Of a stretch of DNA of 64,000 nucleotides, positions 48,293 through 59,322 are shown piece by piece (the first letter of the stretch is position 1; each line of letters opens with the position of its first letter). The DNA lies in contig NC_088302.1 of the NCBI RefSeq assembly GCF_032854445.1, forward strand, positions 40,244,191 through 40,308,190. Reading direction: 5' to 3'. Position numbers and translations under genes: made by a program. Source of the DNA: Liolophura sinensis. Its lineage: Eukaryota; Mollusca; Polyplacophora; Chitonida; Chitonidae. The notes under the pieces were generated by a model, which had not been told where the DNA came from, ran no database searches, and worked only from the letters and a program-made list of their open reading frames with translations.

Positions 48293-49851
48293 AATTCAAA
48301 ACCATCTATATGTTAGATAATTAACCGGATAAATGGTATAATAAAAGCTGGCAAATGTCGTTTGAAACATGATTTTATTTCCTTTTCTATTAATTAGCAT
48401 ACCAGTGCACAATTTACACACCTCTGCCACCATTGGCTTATATTTTTACATGTACTTCTGTATTCATGGTTTTCTTGTCACTAGCTATTTTATTTATACA
48501 TTTACAATGTACTTGTTTGTTTGTACTTTGTTTAAAGTGGGTCCATCTTCCTAATCAGCATCTCATATAACACACCATAATGTATTTGCTGTAACTGTAC
48601 ACTTGTATTTTTCCTTGGTTTTATTAGGTTTCATATTGACAAAGTGTTATAACAAACTTGACCATAAAGTACCCTTATGACAGTGTACTGAAGGACACCA
48701 GTATTGTAGTCATTCATTTTTTCCTGTTTTCAACAACATACAGTATATACAATGAGTAGTCAATATACATGTATATTAGAGACATTTATTGCATACAGAT
48801 AATCTGTAACTATATATGTATGTGTATGTAAATGTTTATATGCCTGGATGATATTTGAACATATGTTGAAGTTCAGTTTTCGCTCTTCGAAAATAACAAC
48901 AGCTAACATGCACACAAACATGTAAATGTATAAATACCTGGGCCAGTTGCTCAAAACTGGTTAAAGACCTAATACCAGATTTTAGGTTAAACCAAGTCTT
49001 CAGTTTTGTACTTAGCCTAAAAAAGTTGTGTAACATTAAATTAAATATGAACTAAAACTGTTGCTGTCATACTTTGAATTTACAGAACTCCATTGGCTGC
49101 TGAGTTTGGCTAAAAATTTAAACATAAAATATGACTTAATATGTAGTATTGGCTAATACACTTTCGAACAATGGGGCCCTCTATAGTACACGCGTGCTCA
49201 TCTGGTGCAGGACAAAGTCAATGTCAATACTGCTCTGACAGGTTTGTTGAATGTACATGCATGTACCCACATAAGCAGCAACTCGTAAAGCAATTTAATG
49301 ACTGTCAGAAATTCTTTGTGATCTGAATTTACATACTGAGAGAATTTGTGAAGAGTAACTATGAACAAAAGGGTGTACATGGTAATGAGAAACTTAGAGA
49401 GAGAGGTATGGAAAAAAAATTGAATTTTTTTAATTTTCATTTTTGGGACATATTTAATGGTGACAGTAAGTGGTATCAGTATATGGCATCAAGCAATCAT
49501 CGGGATGTTTATGTGGTCTGACTGGAAAAAGTTTATAAGACACCACTTGTCTTCCTCCAGTATGATATATGCATTTGGGCAGAAAATCCGTGCATCACAA
49601 ATGGGAATGTTACCAAGTTGCCAAAGTCTAGTACAGTCCAAACCCTCAAGTTACTTTAAACTTTAAAACTACCCAGCCTCGCTGTTTGTAACCTACATAT
49701 AAAATCTTCCAGCATGAGCACAGCAATAAATACTAATCAGTTAATCAATCAAAGAACAATTGCTTGAGTGGATTACAACTATGTCATTTACATATTATTG
49801 TGTCACGCATGCAGAGGTATCTTTGTATAGTACAGTATGTATCCATGCATG

Positions 49852-50272
49852 ACTGCTTCGGTGGTCTAGTTGTTAGAGTGTTCACCTCGAAGTCGAGAGA
49901 CCCAGCTGGGATCAAGCCACTGCTCCAGTCATCCCGCAGACTTTAAACATGATTAACATGAACTTCAGGGGCAGCAGCACATTGGGGGCATCAGCTCGCC
50001 TTTGCTGCAAGAAGACACTGTACGTGGGAAGGTCTGTCAGCCACCTGCGGATGGTCAAGGGTTTCCCCCAGGCTCTGCTCGGATTCCACCCACCATAATG
50101 CTGGCTGCTGGTGTATAAGTGAAATGTTCTTGAGTACGGCGTAAAAACACCAATCAAATAAATAAATACAAGAAGAAACAGTAAAAGTACACACACCTTT
50201 TGACTCCTTGTTTGTCAGGTGACTGAAAAGTTGTTATGAACGATGTTAAACCCCAAGCATACATACATACAA
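49852..50272 (+). repeat. tRNA-headed SINE family B, split by a nested SINE
   Basis: The head TTCGGTGGTCTAGTTGTTAG (box A) to TGGGATCAAGCC (degraded box B) is followed by the body AACTTCAGGGGCAGCAGCAC and CAAGAAGACACTGTA. After the insert it resumes with ACACACCTTTTGACTCC, TGACTGAAAAGTTGTTATGA and the tail TTAAACCCCAAGCATAC. Head length and box spacing rule out a functional tRNA. Confidence 0.8.
50023..50168 (+). repeat. 5'-truncated SINE family A nested in SINE family B
   Basis: Runs from CGTGGGAAGGTCTGTCAGCC to the (AAATA)n tail. The flanks CAAGAAGACACTGTA (50008-50022) and CAAGAAGAAACAGTA (50169-50183) are a 15-bp target-site duplication with two mismatches. Confidence 0.9.
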
Positions 50273-50938
50273 CATACATGTATATGTATGTATATATATG
50301 TATGTATATGTATTAGTAGTCTGTATCATTGTCTGCGAAATGGAATCATTCAGGAAGAAAACAATAATTATTAAGCAAAAGAAAGAAAAAAAATAATTAT
50401 TACGGAATTTCTTCCAAGATCAATGTTCAGGCTATCTTTTTTTCCTGACATGTTAGAAGATCTTACTTCTCATGTATCTGTTTCCATGACGAGAAATAAA
50501 TTGTAGTAATACATGCAAGGTACATGTGCAAAGAAAGGAAGACCTACTAGAGTATTAAACAAAATGTAGTGTATATGTCTTTATATTTTGTAGATTGGGT
50601 GGATATTAAAACTTTTTTGATGCATACAATAAGTATGATAATAAAATATACGGCTGGTCATGGCATGATATCAGTTGTCCGATCGTATTAATAACGGTGG
50701 GAAAGCTCAGCTCTGATTAAATCTGTACATTTGTAATTGTCAGGTACATGTGTATGAGAAGCAATCCCGTGCATGCTGACAGGTGGTTCCTTAGTAATTA
50801 ACAGTACCCCTGGCTTACTTGTCAACTGCCACGTTTTAACGGAGGGTTCTTCATTTCGCATGTTTGTGGTATCATACTTTTTTAGGTTTTTATCTTTTGT
50901 AGCTACCAGCAATGGCCCATTCAAATATTTTTATCAAA

Positions 50939-50954
50939 TCCCCCCCCCCCCCCA
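50939..50954 (+). repeat. Poly(C) tract
   Basis: Sixteen or so consecutive C residues. Confidence 0.85.
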
Positions 50955-51404
50955 CAAAATATACAGAGGTAAAGAAAAAAAAATTGGAAGAGTCTTATGA
51001 ACGAGGAGGTATGTTTGCTAAGGTTTTTGTTTTTTTTTTTTTATTTTTTGTGACCAACAATGAATGGCAGTATTATACAGTTTACACATACACTTACCTT
51101 AAATTACTACAAAAGAGTTCTTGTTTAGACATACAAGAATTTACTTATTGTCCTATATCAATCGAAAGTTAGCTTTTACTATGTTATATAGTTTACATGT
51201 ATAAAAAGCACAATGTTGTATTCCTATTGAAAGAGCAACATTGTTTTATGTTATATGTATGAATATTCAAACAATGAATGACCATTCAAGAATTCTATAA
51301 AATTGTTATCATGCACCTGCCTTGTACGAGGCAGTATTTTATATAATGGCACCTTTTAAGGATGTATTCTTATACATTCAGAGGCTTTAAAATGGCAGTT
51401 CTAT

Positions 51405-51880
51405 GAATAACATGACTAATCTGTATTGTCTATGGAATAACATGACTAATCTGTATTGTCTATGGAATAACATGTCTAATCTGTATTGTATGACTAGTCT
51501 GTATTGTCTATGGAATAACATGACTAATCTGTATTGTCTATGGAATGACATGACTAATCTGTATTGTCCATGGAATAACATGACTAATCTGTGTTGTCTA
51601 TAGAATAACATGACTAATCTGTATTGTATGACTAATCTGTATTGTCTATGGAGATAACATGACTAATCTGTATTGTCTATGGAATAACATGTCTAATCTG
51701 TATTGTATGACTAGTCTGTATTGTCTATGGAATAACATGACTAGTCTGTATTGTCTATGGAATGGCATGACTAATCTGTATTGTCCATGGAATAACATGG
51801 ACTAATGTGTATTGTCTATGGAATAACATGACTAATGTGTATTGTCTATGGAATAACATGACTAATCTGTATTGTCTATT
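51405..51880. repeat. 30-bp minisatellite, left block
   Basis: Units of AACATGACTAATCTGTATTG plus TCTATGGAAT, about 16 copies, some shortened to an 18-bp AATCTGTATTGTATGACT form. The period is a multiple of three, so frames stay open on both strands. Confidence 0.95.
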
Positions 51881-52172
51881 AATTGTACATCAAAATGTTC
51901 ATCTATATACAAGTACATTAAGTGGTAACATATAATACAAGACCCATAATCACATGGATTCAGTGAGGTTGATTGCTTTTTGACATGCAAAATAATACAC
52001 ATTTTACTGGAAACGGAATCCACGTTTACATGTAATAAATAAAAGCAGACACAGATTAGTTACCTTAGCAACAAATCATAAGCTAATTCTGAAACGATGA
52101 CAAATAGGACATACATTAATCTACATGATGATTTAACTTGCAGGCACATTTCTTTTTTCTGCAACCTTGTAT
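51881..52172. repeat. 290-bp segment inside the minisatellite, duplicated at 53.7 kb
   Basis: From TTAATTGTACATCAAAATG to CAACCTTGTATAAT. It matches 53699-53988 almost base for base except for a few substitutions and small indels. Confidence 0.9.
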
Positions 52173-52608
52173 AATGACATGGCTAATCTGTATTGTATGA
52201 CTAATCTGTATTGTCCATGGAATAACATGACTAATCTGTATTGTCATGGAATAACATGACTAATCTGTATTGTCTATGGAATAACATGACTAATCTGTAT
52301 TGTCTATGGAATAACACGACTAATCTGTATTGTATGACTAATCTGTATTGTCCATGAATAAGATGACTAATCTGTATTGTCTATGGAATAACATGACTAA
52401 TCTGTATTGTCTATGGAATAACATGTCTAATCTGTTTTGTATGAGTAATCTGTATTGTCTATGGAATAACATTGACTAATCTGTATTGTCCATGGAATAA
52501 CATGACTAATGTGTATTGTCTATAGAATGACATGACTAATCTGTATTGTCTATGAATAACATGACTAATGTGTATTGTCTATGGAATGACATGACTAATC
52601 TGTATTGA
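52165..52608. repeat. 30-bp minisatellite, right block
   Basis: The same unit as the left block, about 15 copies including short forms. Confidence 0.95.
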
Positions 52609-52644
52609 TTAGCTGATGCTTAGGATGGTGTGAATACTGCCTTG

Positions 52645-52815
52645 GACCTAAAATTTTCATCCACAACACTAATGAAAATACTCATTTTTGCCTGTTTCTG
52701 AGAATTCTTTGTGTCTTAAGAATGATTACGTACTGAGCTTACTGATGTAAGTTTCGGCAACAAAAATAATAATCTTCGTTCTCTTTTTTGTGGGGTGAAT
52801 TTTTAGGGCACTTTG
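52645..52815. repeat. Relic of foldback family E
   Basis: GACCTAAAATTTTCATCCAC, ACTCATTTTTGCCTGTTTCT, GAGAATTCTTTGTG, AGTTTCGGCAACAAAAATAA and TTTTTAGGGCACT. Confidence 0.5.
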
Positions 52816-53039
52816 AATGAGTGGAGTGTTATCACTGGTGTCTTTGGCAGTTGTTTTCCATTGAAGCTGAGCACTACATATACACTCATGCACTTGCATG
52901 CACATGCATATTAGCATTGAGACTGGCATTGAGGTTGGCATTGAGATTGCCATACTGCAAGGAAACTGATGTGATAAGAATATAACAAGATAAGTGTTAT
53001 ATGCTCAAAGCAGAATTAAACCTCACCAAAAAAAAATCT

Positions 53040-53122
53040 TCCAATCATAATGCTGGCTGGCATGGTGTAAGTGAAATATTCTTGATTACAGTGCAAAACA
53101 CCAATCAAATGTGGAAATAAAG
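53040..53122 (+). repeat. SINE family A 3' fragment
   Basis: ATCATAATGCTGGCTGGC, AAGTGAAATATTCTTGATTA and AAAACACCAATCAAAT. Confidence 0.75.
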
Positions 53123-53698
53123 TCATAAAAAAAGAAGGAAAAATGAATGAACAAACAAAATACAAGTGAAGGAGTGAATTAGAATGGCATTATTAAACTC
53201 CCCATCATCAGGATATGAAGTAGTTGTTTCTGATTATTGTTTAATAACACAGGTGCATTAATCAACCAAATTTGTTTTTCACAATATTTTCTATACAGCT
53301 GGAGTTGATGTTGTAACCATCCCTCTCCGGCAGTTTTGTTTTAGTTTCCAAAATATTGTTTAGATTATGTCACTGTCCCTTACATGCATGTACTAGGCCA
53401 CGGCCCTGACAGTTAACCCTGTGTGCCCCAGGGGAACCCCTAAACATCCTGTAACATGTCAGAAGATAGCTGCCTTCATCATTATGTACGGACAATTACA
53501 GCTAGACTGGCACTAGGATTGGCATGTGGTGCCAGCATTAGTCAGTAAGTCTCTGTGTGTAATACAGAATGACATGTATCATGTATAGTTTGCTTTATCA
53601 ATATAGAAAGCATATTTGCCTTCAGTCCAGACTGCTTTTGTCTATAGTGTACTTAAATCTAAAACTATGCATGTATACAATATATAAATAGACGCAGC

Positions 53699-53988
53699 TT
53701 GATAATTGTACACCAAAATACATGTTCATCTATATACAAGTACATTAAGTGGTAACATATAATACAAGACCCATAATCACATGGATTCATCGAGGTTGAA
53801 AATAATACACATTTTACTGGAAACGGAATCCACGTTTACATGTAATAAATAAAAGCAGACACATATTAGTTACCATAGCAACAAATCATAAGCTAATTCT
53901 GAAACGATGACAAATAGGACATACATTAATCTACATGATGAATTTAACTTGCAGGCACATTTCTTTTTTCTTCAACCTTGTATAATAC
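53699..53988. repeat. Second copy of the 290-bp segment
   Basis: See 51881-52172. Here it lies in unique sequence without minisatellite units. Confidence 0.9.
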
Positions 53989-54941
53989 ACTTATGTAGCT
54001 ACTCGCATGAACATACATGTCATGTGTGTATAGTACAACTGCTCAGTTTAGCATCAGTAGTTTATTTTTATTTTTCATTTTTTGGTATATTTTTGGTAAT
54101 TATCTAGTTTCTCTATATGCATATATGATTACTGCACCCATGTTTTCAGGGTTATTGTTAGTGGCACATTTTGAGTGCTCATAGAATGAAGAACTGCTTA
54201 TTCTCTGGCATGTTTACAGCATGTGCAAGGGCGATTTTTTCTGTAAGCTGCACCTTTATGGCCAGATGAGAAGTGTATGATAAAAAAAAGAAATGAAGAA
54301 CATGCAAATGCTCTCTGCTCTCCCCCTTGTTTTTTTCTCGGTTGACATTGCAGATGTGCTGTCCCAATATGCATGCATGCATGCAATCTCCAGAGCTACA
54401 TGTGCACTTGCATGTTTCGTAATGCATGTTTAGCAGCTATTTTGGGCACGGCACATGCTACAGATTCACGGGGGCATGCAAGCTGAAAAAAAACCTTAAG
54501 TAGAAATACTTGGAAGTAGTTAGCACGCAGTTTTCTAGCTTCTTATTCTGGTATGTGGATTTTTTTTGGGTCTGTGGATTTTTGTGGTCGGCTTCCTGAC
54601 TTCAGCAACATTTCCATGTTTATATACATAAATGTACATGTAGGGATATACATACATTTTTCTACAGTTGTTTTATTGTAGTATATTTCCACATCTGACA
54701 GGGTTATGTACATTCATATGTACCAGGAACTGTTGCATTTCATAAGATTTTTCATTTTGCGAAAAGCCTTATCTGGGCTCCCATTGGCCAGTTTTTGGTG
54801 TACATGTACTGACATAATGATCAAAATAGACAAAAATTATTTTAATTATGAGAGTGGGTTTTGTTTATATCTGTATATTCTCAGGATAAGTGCATGTATT
54901 AGACAGTGGAGGGCCATAAAATGTCATATATATTTAAGAAT

Positions 54942-54945
<4 letters not shown>

Positions 54946-54982
<37 letters not shown>
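54946..54982. repeat. (TA)n microsatellite
   Basis: Roughly 18 TA units with one slip. Confidence 0.9.
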
Positions 54983-54985
<3 letters not shown>

Positions 54986-55753
54986 CTGCATTCTTCATAA
55001 GTTGTTTGGAGCTAATTTATAGTGAATATCATTTGTGTGAAGATATTTTAACTTGTCATGTTTGTACATTCTCTCATTAATCGTAAAAATACCTGTAATC
55101 TGTGCTTGTGGGGTTATTTTGGATTTTAGTATTTCATTTGCTCCTGACTGCATGGTCAGTGTTGCAAGCAGTTACACATATTTTCAGATGTCAGACATTT
55201 TTCTCACAGACCAGTCAGTTAATACAGTAGATGTGCAGGTATTGGATTTAGAATTAATGTGTTTTATATGATTATGAGCGCTCACTCTTGATGTCCTTTT
55301 TGCATGTTTTTACTTGTGTATAATGGCTGTATGATGCTGACAGTAATTTGGTTGGCTAATTTGCTTTTCTGCTATAAGCGACAGCAATTTTTTTTTGTGC
55401 TTCATGAGCAAGCCGACACCAAAAAATCCAAGTAAAAAAGAAAAACTGAAAATCCACCTATTTATTTTGTCTGATCTTCACGATTTGAGGGCTAATTTCC
55501 TCTTTTTCAAGACAATTTGAGTAAGTATGTCTTCAACAGGAACAATTCCCTGGATAGTCCACATTTTCCACAAATTAGATGATATTTGAGTTTTGTTGTT
55601 ATTTTTATACCCTCCGACGACATTGAAAAAAGAGACTTATTCTGCTCGTAAAACAACAATTCAATTGGTGTGGCCTTATGAGCAGAAGCATGTACACTGA
55701 ATGTATGTGATATCTGGCAATCAATTTTTAATATATGTTAATTTTTGTTACAG

Positions 55754-55845
55754 CTGACAGATCTGAAATGAAGGACCTCAGGAAGGCTGCAGACTGGTGC
55801 CAGTTCAGAAAACAGAACATTTGCACAGGAAGTTGTCAATTATGA
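55754..55845 (+). CDS. Candidate exon start with short in-phase frame and stop, plus strand
   Basis: A strong acceptor (ATTTTTGTTACAG|CTG) begins an exon that, joined in phase 1 to 44725, reads A-DRSEMKDLRKAADWCQFRK and on to a TGA at 55843-55845. This would be a C-terminal exon of a protein carrying the 44.5-kb segment, with the following 1.5 kb as 3' UTR. Alternatively it is the start of a long 5' UTR exon running up to the ATG at 57330, in which case this reading is an upstream open frame. The 3' boundary of the exon is not visible. No recognised domain. Confidence 0.3.
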
Positions 55846-57329
55846 GACTATCATGGTGTGCAGTTAGAAGGTTGGCCTGTTTAAGACAACATGCGGACAG
55901 TGAACCAATTTGTAACTGGAGGGGAGAAATTGTGGGTGTGAAAACACTTACCCCACAGTCAGAATTGGGTCATGTGACATTGGCCCTCTCCAGGAGTTTA
56001 CATGTGACACCCACTTCAGTGGCACTGCTGAGAAAGAAAGCTGGAAACAATTTGGAGAGTGTGGGATGCAGTCATACCAACACTAGTTGTAAGTGACATG
56101 AAAACTTAGAAACTTGTGCAGCTCAACTTCCTTTGACCCAGAGCTAAGTCTTTGTGGACCTGGGTTTTTTTGATGCTGGAGTTATAGACATCAAAGAAAT
56201 ATTGCTACACAGGATTGTGCTCATGAAAGAAGTCAGCTGAAGTTGAACTCTGCTGTTTTATTGTCAAAGAAGTTTGACCCCTGATGGTAAATGAAGGGAT
56301 AAATGGTTATTAAAACCTCAGATGAGCTGGGTCCAGAAATAGGATACAGACAAGCTGGGAATGGGGACATCTGACTGAAAGACAGCTCTCTTTCAACTGA
56401 ACTGCTCCTGGGATGCTGTGTTCCATGTATTCTCACTGTCACAGCATTACCGTGGCGATTAGCAACCTGTTGTTACAGTGGCTGGCTTGCCGGGTGAATG
56501 ATCACTGATTAGTATTGTTATCACCACAATTATGTGGACAGCTTAATAATAAGTGTTTAAATCCTGACCCGCGGTGTGAGTCCCTTCTGACTGCCGCAGT
56601 GTACATGGTACATGTGTATGATGGCCGACAGTTCTCACGGATATTCATGTGTCCATGTAGGGGACAGTTTCATATCCACAGAGTTTATTGTTTGTGTGCC
56701 TTTCAACTATGACTGTTGTACTACTGTTTGGTACTCAGTAGAAAACTAAATACTATACTTGTAATCCTTCCTGTTTTGGTTTGTATAACATTTAAGAGAT
56801 AAAGCCGAAGCTGGCAGCAGAGTTATCTTGTATCAACAGTAATGTTGACATTGATCTAATCTGCTGTATATTGGGAAGAATTCATTGGCTGGGACACTTG
56901 GCACGGCTTTTACATAATCTTATCAGCAGCACAAATTTAAAGTGGTCACGCTTTGAAGAGAAGAAGAGCTTCCAATTACTAAGTCTGCTGCAGACGTATT
57001 AAGACTGTGTGTAAGGTTCTATAGTTGCTTTGGGTTGAGGATGTGAGTTGAAGTGGTACAGACTGCTTTGAGGACATCCTGACAGGAAGCAGGGGCTGGT
57101 GTGGGGATCAGAGATATATATGTACAGTACATGTATGGTTCCACTGACAACACTGTCTACATGCACAGTCTAATGCTCTCTGCTAACTGAGGACTTCAAC
57201 TGCTGTGGATATTATACCATGAGCCATTGGTTTTGTGGCAGTCATTTTAATCCTGTTCCAAGAAGTTTGTGAGAAAACCTAATCCAGCTTCAAGTGAGAA
57301 TGTTTCTGCTGTGGCTGTAAATTTCCAAG

Positions 57330-58008
57330 ATGAATGTGTTGTCTAGTGGGACCTTGTCCCCCATTGGGCCTGATGGTGTGTATGATTCAGTGAATTATGT
57401 TGACAACTTGACGGACAAAATGGCAACTTTTATGCTGGATACGAAGGACGTTGTCATGGCAACGGACACAATGGACCACTTGTCCAGCTCACTGCCGACC
57501 ATGACAGCTCGTGTGAATTTCAGTCCTGAAGTCGTGTCGACACCGGCGATGTCCACCGATTTGTCATCAGTAGGAAATACTTTAATGAGTTCATCACCGT
57601 CTCTCGCCGTTACATTGACTTCATCTCCTCATCTTACTGTTGCAAGTATCAACAACGACAGCGTGGATATAAGTATTACTCCATCCCACAGCCGAACTAC
57701 ATCTCTCATTGAACCGACGATATTTTCAAGTGATTATACACCTTCTCCAACACCAGTTTTTGACATTTCATCTGCGATTGACACAAGTAACAATGTATCC
57801 AGTACGGTGACACCAACTCCTTGGTTGACACCTTCTCAGGCATCATCTACTCAACTGTATACCCCCAGTATTAAGGCATCACCTGTAGGAGTCCCTGTTT
57901 ACCCATCCACAGACATGATTAGTATTTTACCAGATTCCACGATGACCACAGGGAGCAGCTCAGTGAATGCCACTATGCCTGCACCAATGCCATCACCAGC
58001 AGCCAATA
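57330..58008 (+). CDS. Ser/Thr/Pro-rich (mucin-like) ectodomain exon of a single-pass membrane protein
   Basis: The longest open frame in the window: 226 codons plus one base, ending at an exact donor (AATA|GTAAGT) in phase 1. The start shown is the first ATG (context AAG ATG A). An in-frame TAA lies nine bases upstream, but the preceding TTTCCAAG could equally be a splice acceptor, so this may be an internal exon. The peptide opens MNVLSSGTLSPIGPDGV with no signal peptide, then becomes a Ser/Thr/Pro-rich tract with TPSPTPVF, TVTPTPWLTPSQ and closing MPAPMPSPAAN, plus sequons NLT, NVS and NAT, as expected of an O-glycosylated stalk. The downstream exon supplies the membrane anchor in matching phase. 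No repeat period and no folded domain are evident. Lack of a signal peptide argues that 5' coding exons are missing or that translation starts elsewhere. Confidence 0.75.
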
Positions 58009-58287
58009 GTAAGTCATAATTATACTGTGCTTTGGACAGTCTTCATTATTTTGGTTTATTTTAGCTTACAAACGCATATCTGTATTTATTATTTCATTTA
58101 TCAGTATAAAGCCATTTTCCTTCATTTGGTGACTTAGCAGCTTTTTTAATATGTCCCTCATATTAAATATGGACCATTCACTTGAAGTGAAACCTGAGTG
58201 CAAAACAACACAATCACAAATTCTGTACAGGAAGTCGCAGCTATGGCCAATTTGCACTTTGTTTTTTCCATGTTTTGCCCACTAATA

Positions 58288-58440
58288 TGAATGAATGAAC
58301 GCTTGGGGTTTTATGTCGTACTTAACAATTTTTCAGTCAAATGATGGAGGAGTTGTTAGGTGTGTGTGCATAGCAGGGTCTTCTTGTGGTGAGTTCATGC
58401 CGCCAAAGTGCTGCCACCACCACTGATCAGCAGTAAAAAC
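58288..58440 (-). repeat. SINE family B 3' part
   Basis: GAATGAATGAACGCTTGGGG, TTTTATGTCGTACTTAAC, TTTCAGTCAAATGATG, GGTCTTCTTGTGGTGAGTTC and CCGCCAAAGTGCTGCCACC: the complement of the tail and body at 62.5-62.67 kb. Confidence 0.75.
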
Positions 58441-59090
58441 TGTAGCATCAAAAGTTTCAATTTGTGTGACATGTGATGGTGAGCCAAACATTAGTTCCTA
58501 TTACAAGTTGTTTAGCCCAGTTATGTCTGCCATCTGCACAAACAATGCTGTAGCACAGACATAAGGGTGTTAATTTGTTCATTGTATCAATAAATATGAG
58601 AGTATAGAGGTGTTGACCCAGAAACATTGTACTCAGATATTTCTAACACATTTGCTTCCGGATGACCTGAGAGATTCAGCGTCATTTGAATCGCCTTTAG
58701 ATGACACTAAATTGATTGTTGTTGTGTGTACACTTATTGATACACTGCTACATGTAGGAAAACAAGCAAAATGAGATTCTGCATGCTATTTGCAATTAAC
58801 TAGATGTATGAAGTCTATTTGAGTATTAAAAAATGATCATTTTGGGGTTATTTTCAAAGCTTGTTAAATTCATATTTAGGGCTTTGATGCTATATTTGTG
58901 GTATGTATTAAATGTAATTAAGTATGTAAATTAATACCTCATTGGATGTTTTTGGATATATGTACATGGATAGTTTATCACATTTTATTGATTAAAAACT
59001 GAATCACTATCATTAGGCATGCCAATAACTACCAATTACCAGAAAAATAAATCGTAACCAAGTCCAATATCATGTACCTCATTTTTCGCC

Positions 59091-59322
59091 AGGGGTCTCC
59101 GTGGCTCAGTTGGCTAGCAGAGTGTAATGACCCAGGAGCCTCTCACCAATGCAGTTGCTGTGAGTTCAAGTCCAGCTCATACTGGCTTCCTCTCCGGCTA
59201 TGAATGATCATAGGTTTCCACCGGGTTCTGCCCGGTTTCCTCCCACCATAATACTGGCCGGCATCCTATAAGTGAAATATTCTTGAGTACGGAGTAAAAC
59301 ACCAATCAAATAAATAAATAAA
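59091..59322 (+). repeat. Full-length SINE family A
   Basis: The head GGGGTCTCCGTGGCTCAGTT and GGCTAGC (box A), GAGTTCAAGTCCAGC (box B), the complete body and (AAATA)n tail. Flanks TCATTTTTCG and TCATTCTTCG form a 10-bp target-site duplication with one mismatch. Confidence 0.9.

Larger units (their letters stand above)
44726..57329 (+). other. Plus-strand intron(s) or untranslated sequence
   Basis: Contains a diverged tandem repeat just after the 44725 donor, the 424-bp foldback element (46.59 kb) and a relative (48.06 kb), (TA)n tracts (47.63 and 54.95 kb), a nested SINE pair (49.85-50.27 kb), the split 30-bp minisatellite (51.4-52.6 kb) with its duplicated insert, and a SINE fragment at 53.04 kb. 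From 55846 to 57329 the sequence is less AT-rich than average, without a supportable open frame, and could be UTR of the neighbouring exon. I see nothing in 45.25-46.58 kb and 53.99-54.93 kb. Confidence 0.4.

Noticed and set aside
49860-49925. tRNA-like sequence with box A and a box B-like word.
   Set aside because: It is the head of SINE family B: box B is mutated and the sequence does not fold to a complete cloverleaf. The heads at about 0.9, 2.9, 37.4 and 59.1 kb were rejected as tRNA genes for the same reason.
51387-51611. MTNLYCLWNN-type repeat peptide and its opposite-strand counterpart.
   Set aside because: The 30-bp unit is divisible by three, so frames stay open on both strands without coding meaning.
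57330-57332. Treating ATG 57330 as the certain translation start of the membrane protein.
   Set aside because: No signal peptide follows and TTTCCAAG just upstream could be an acceptor, so the start is left open.
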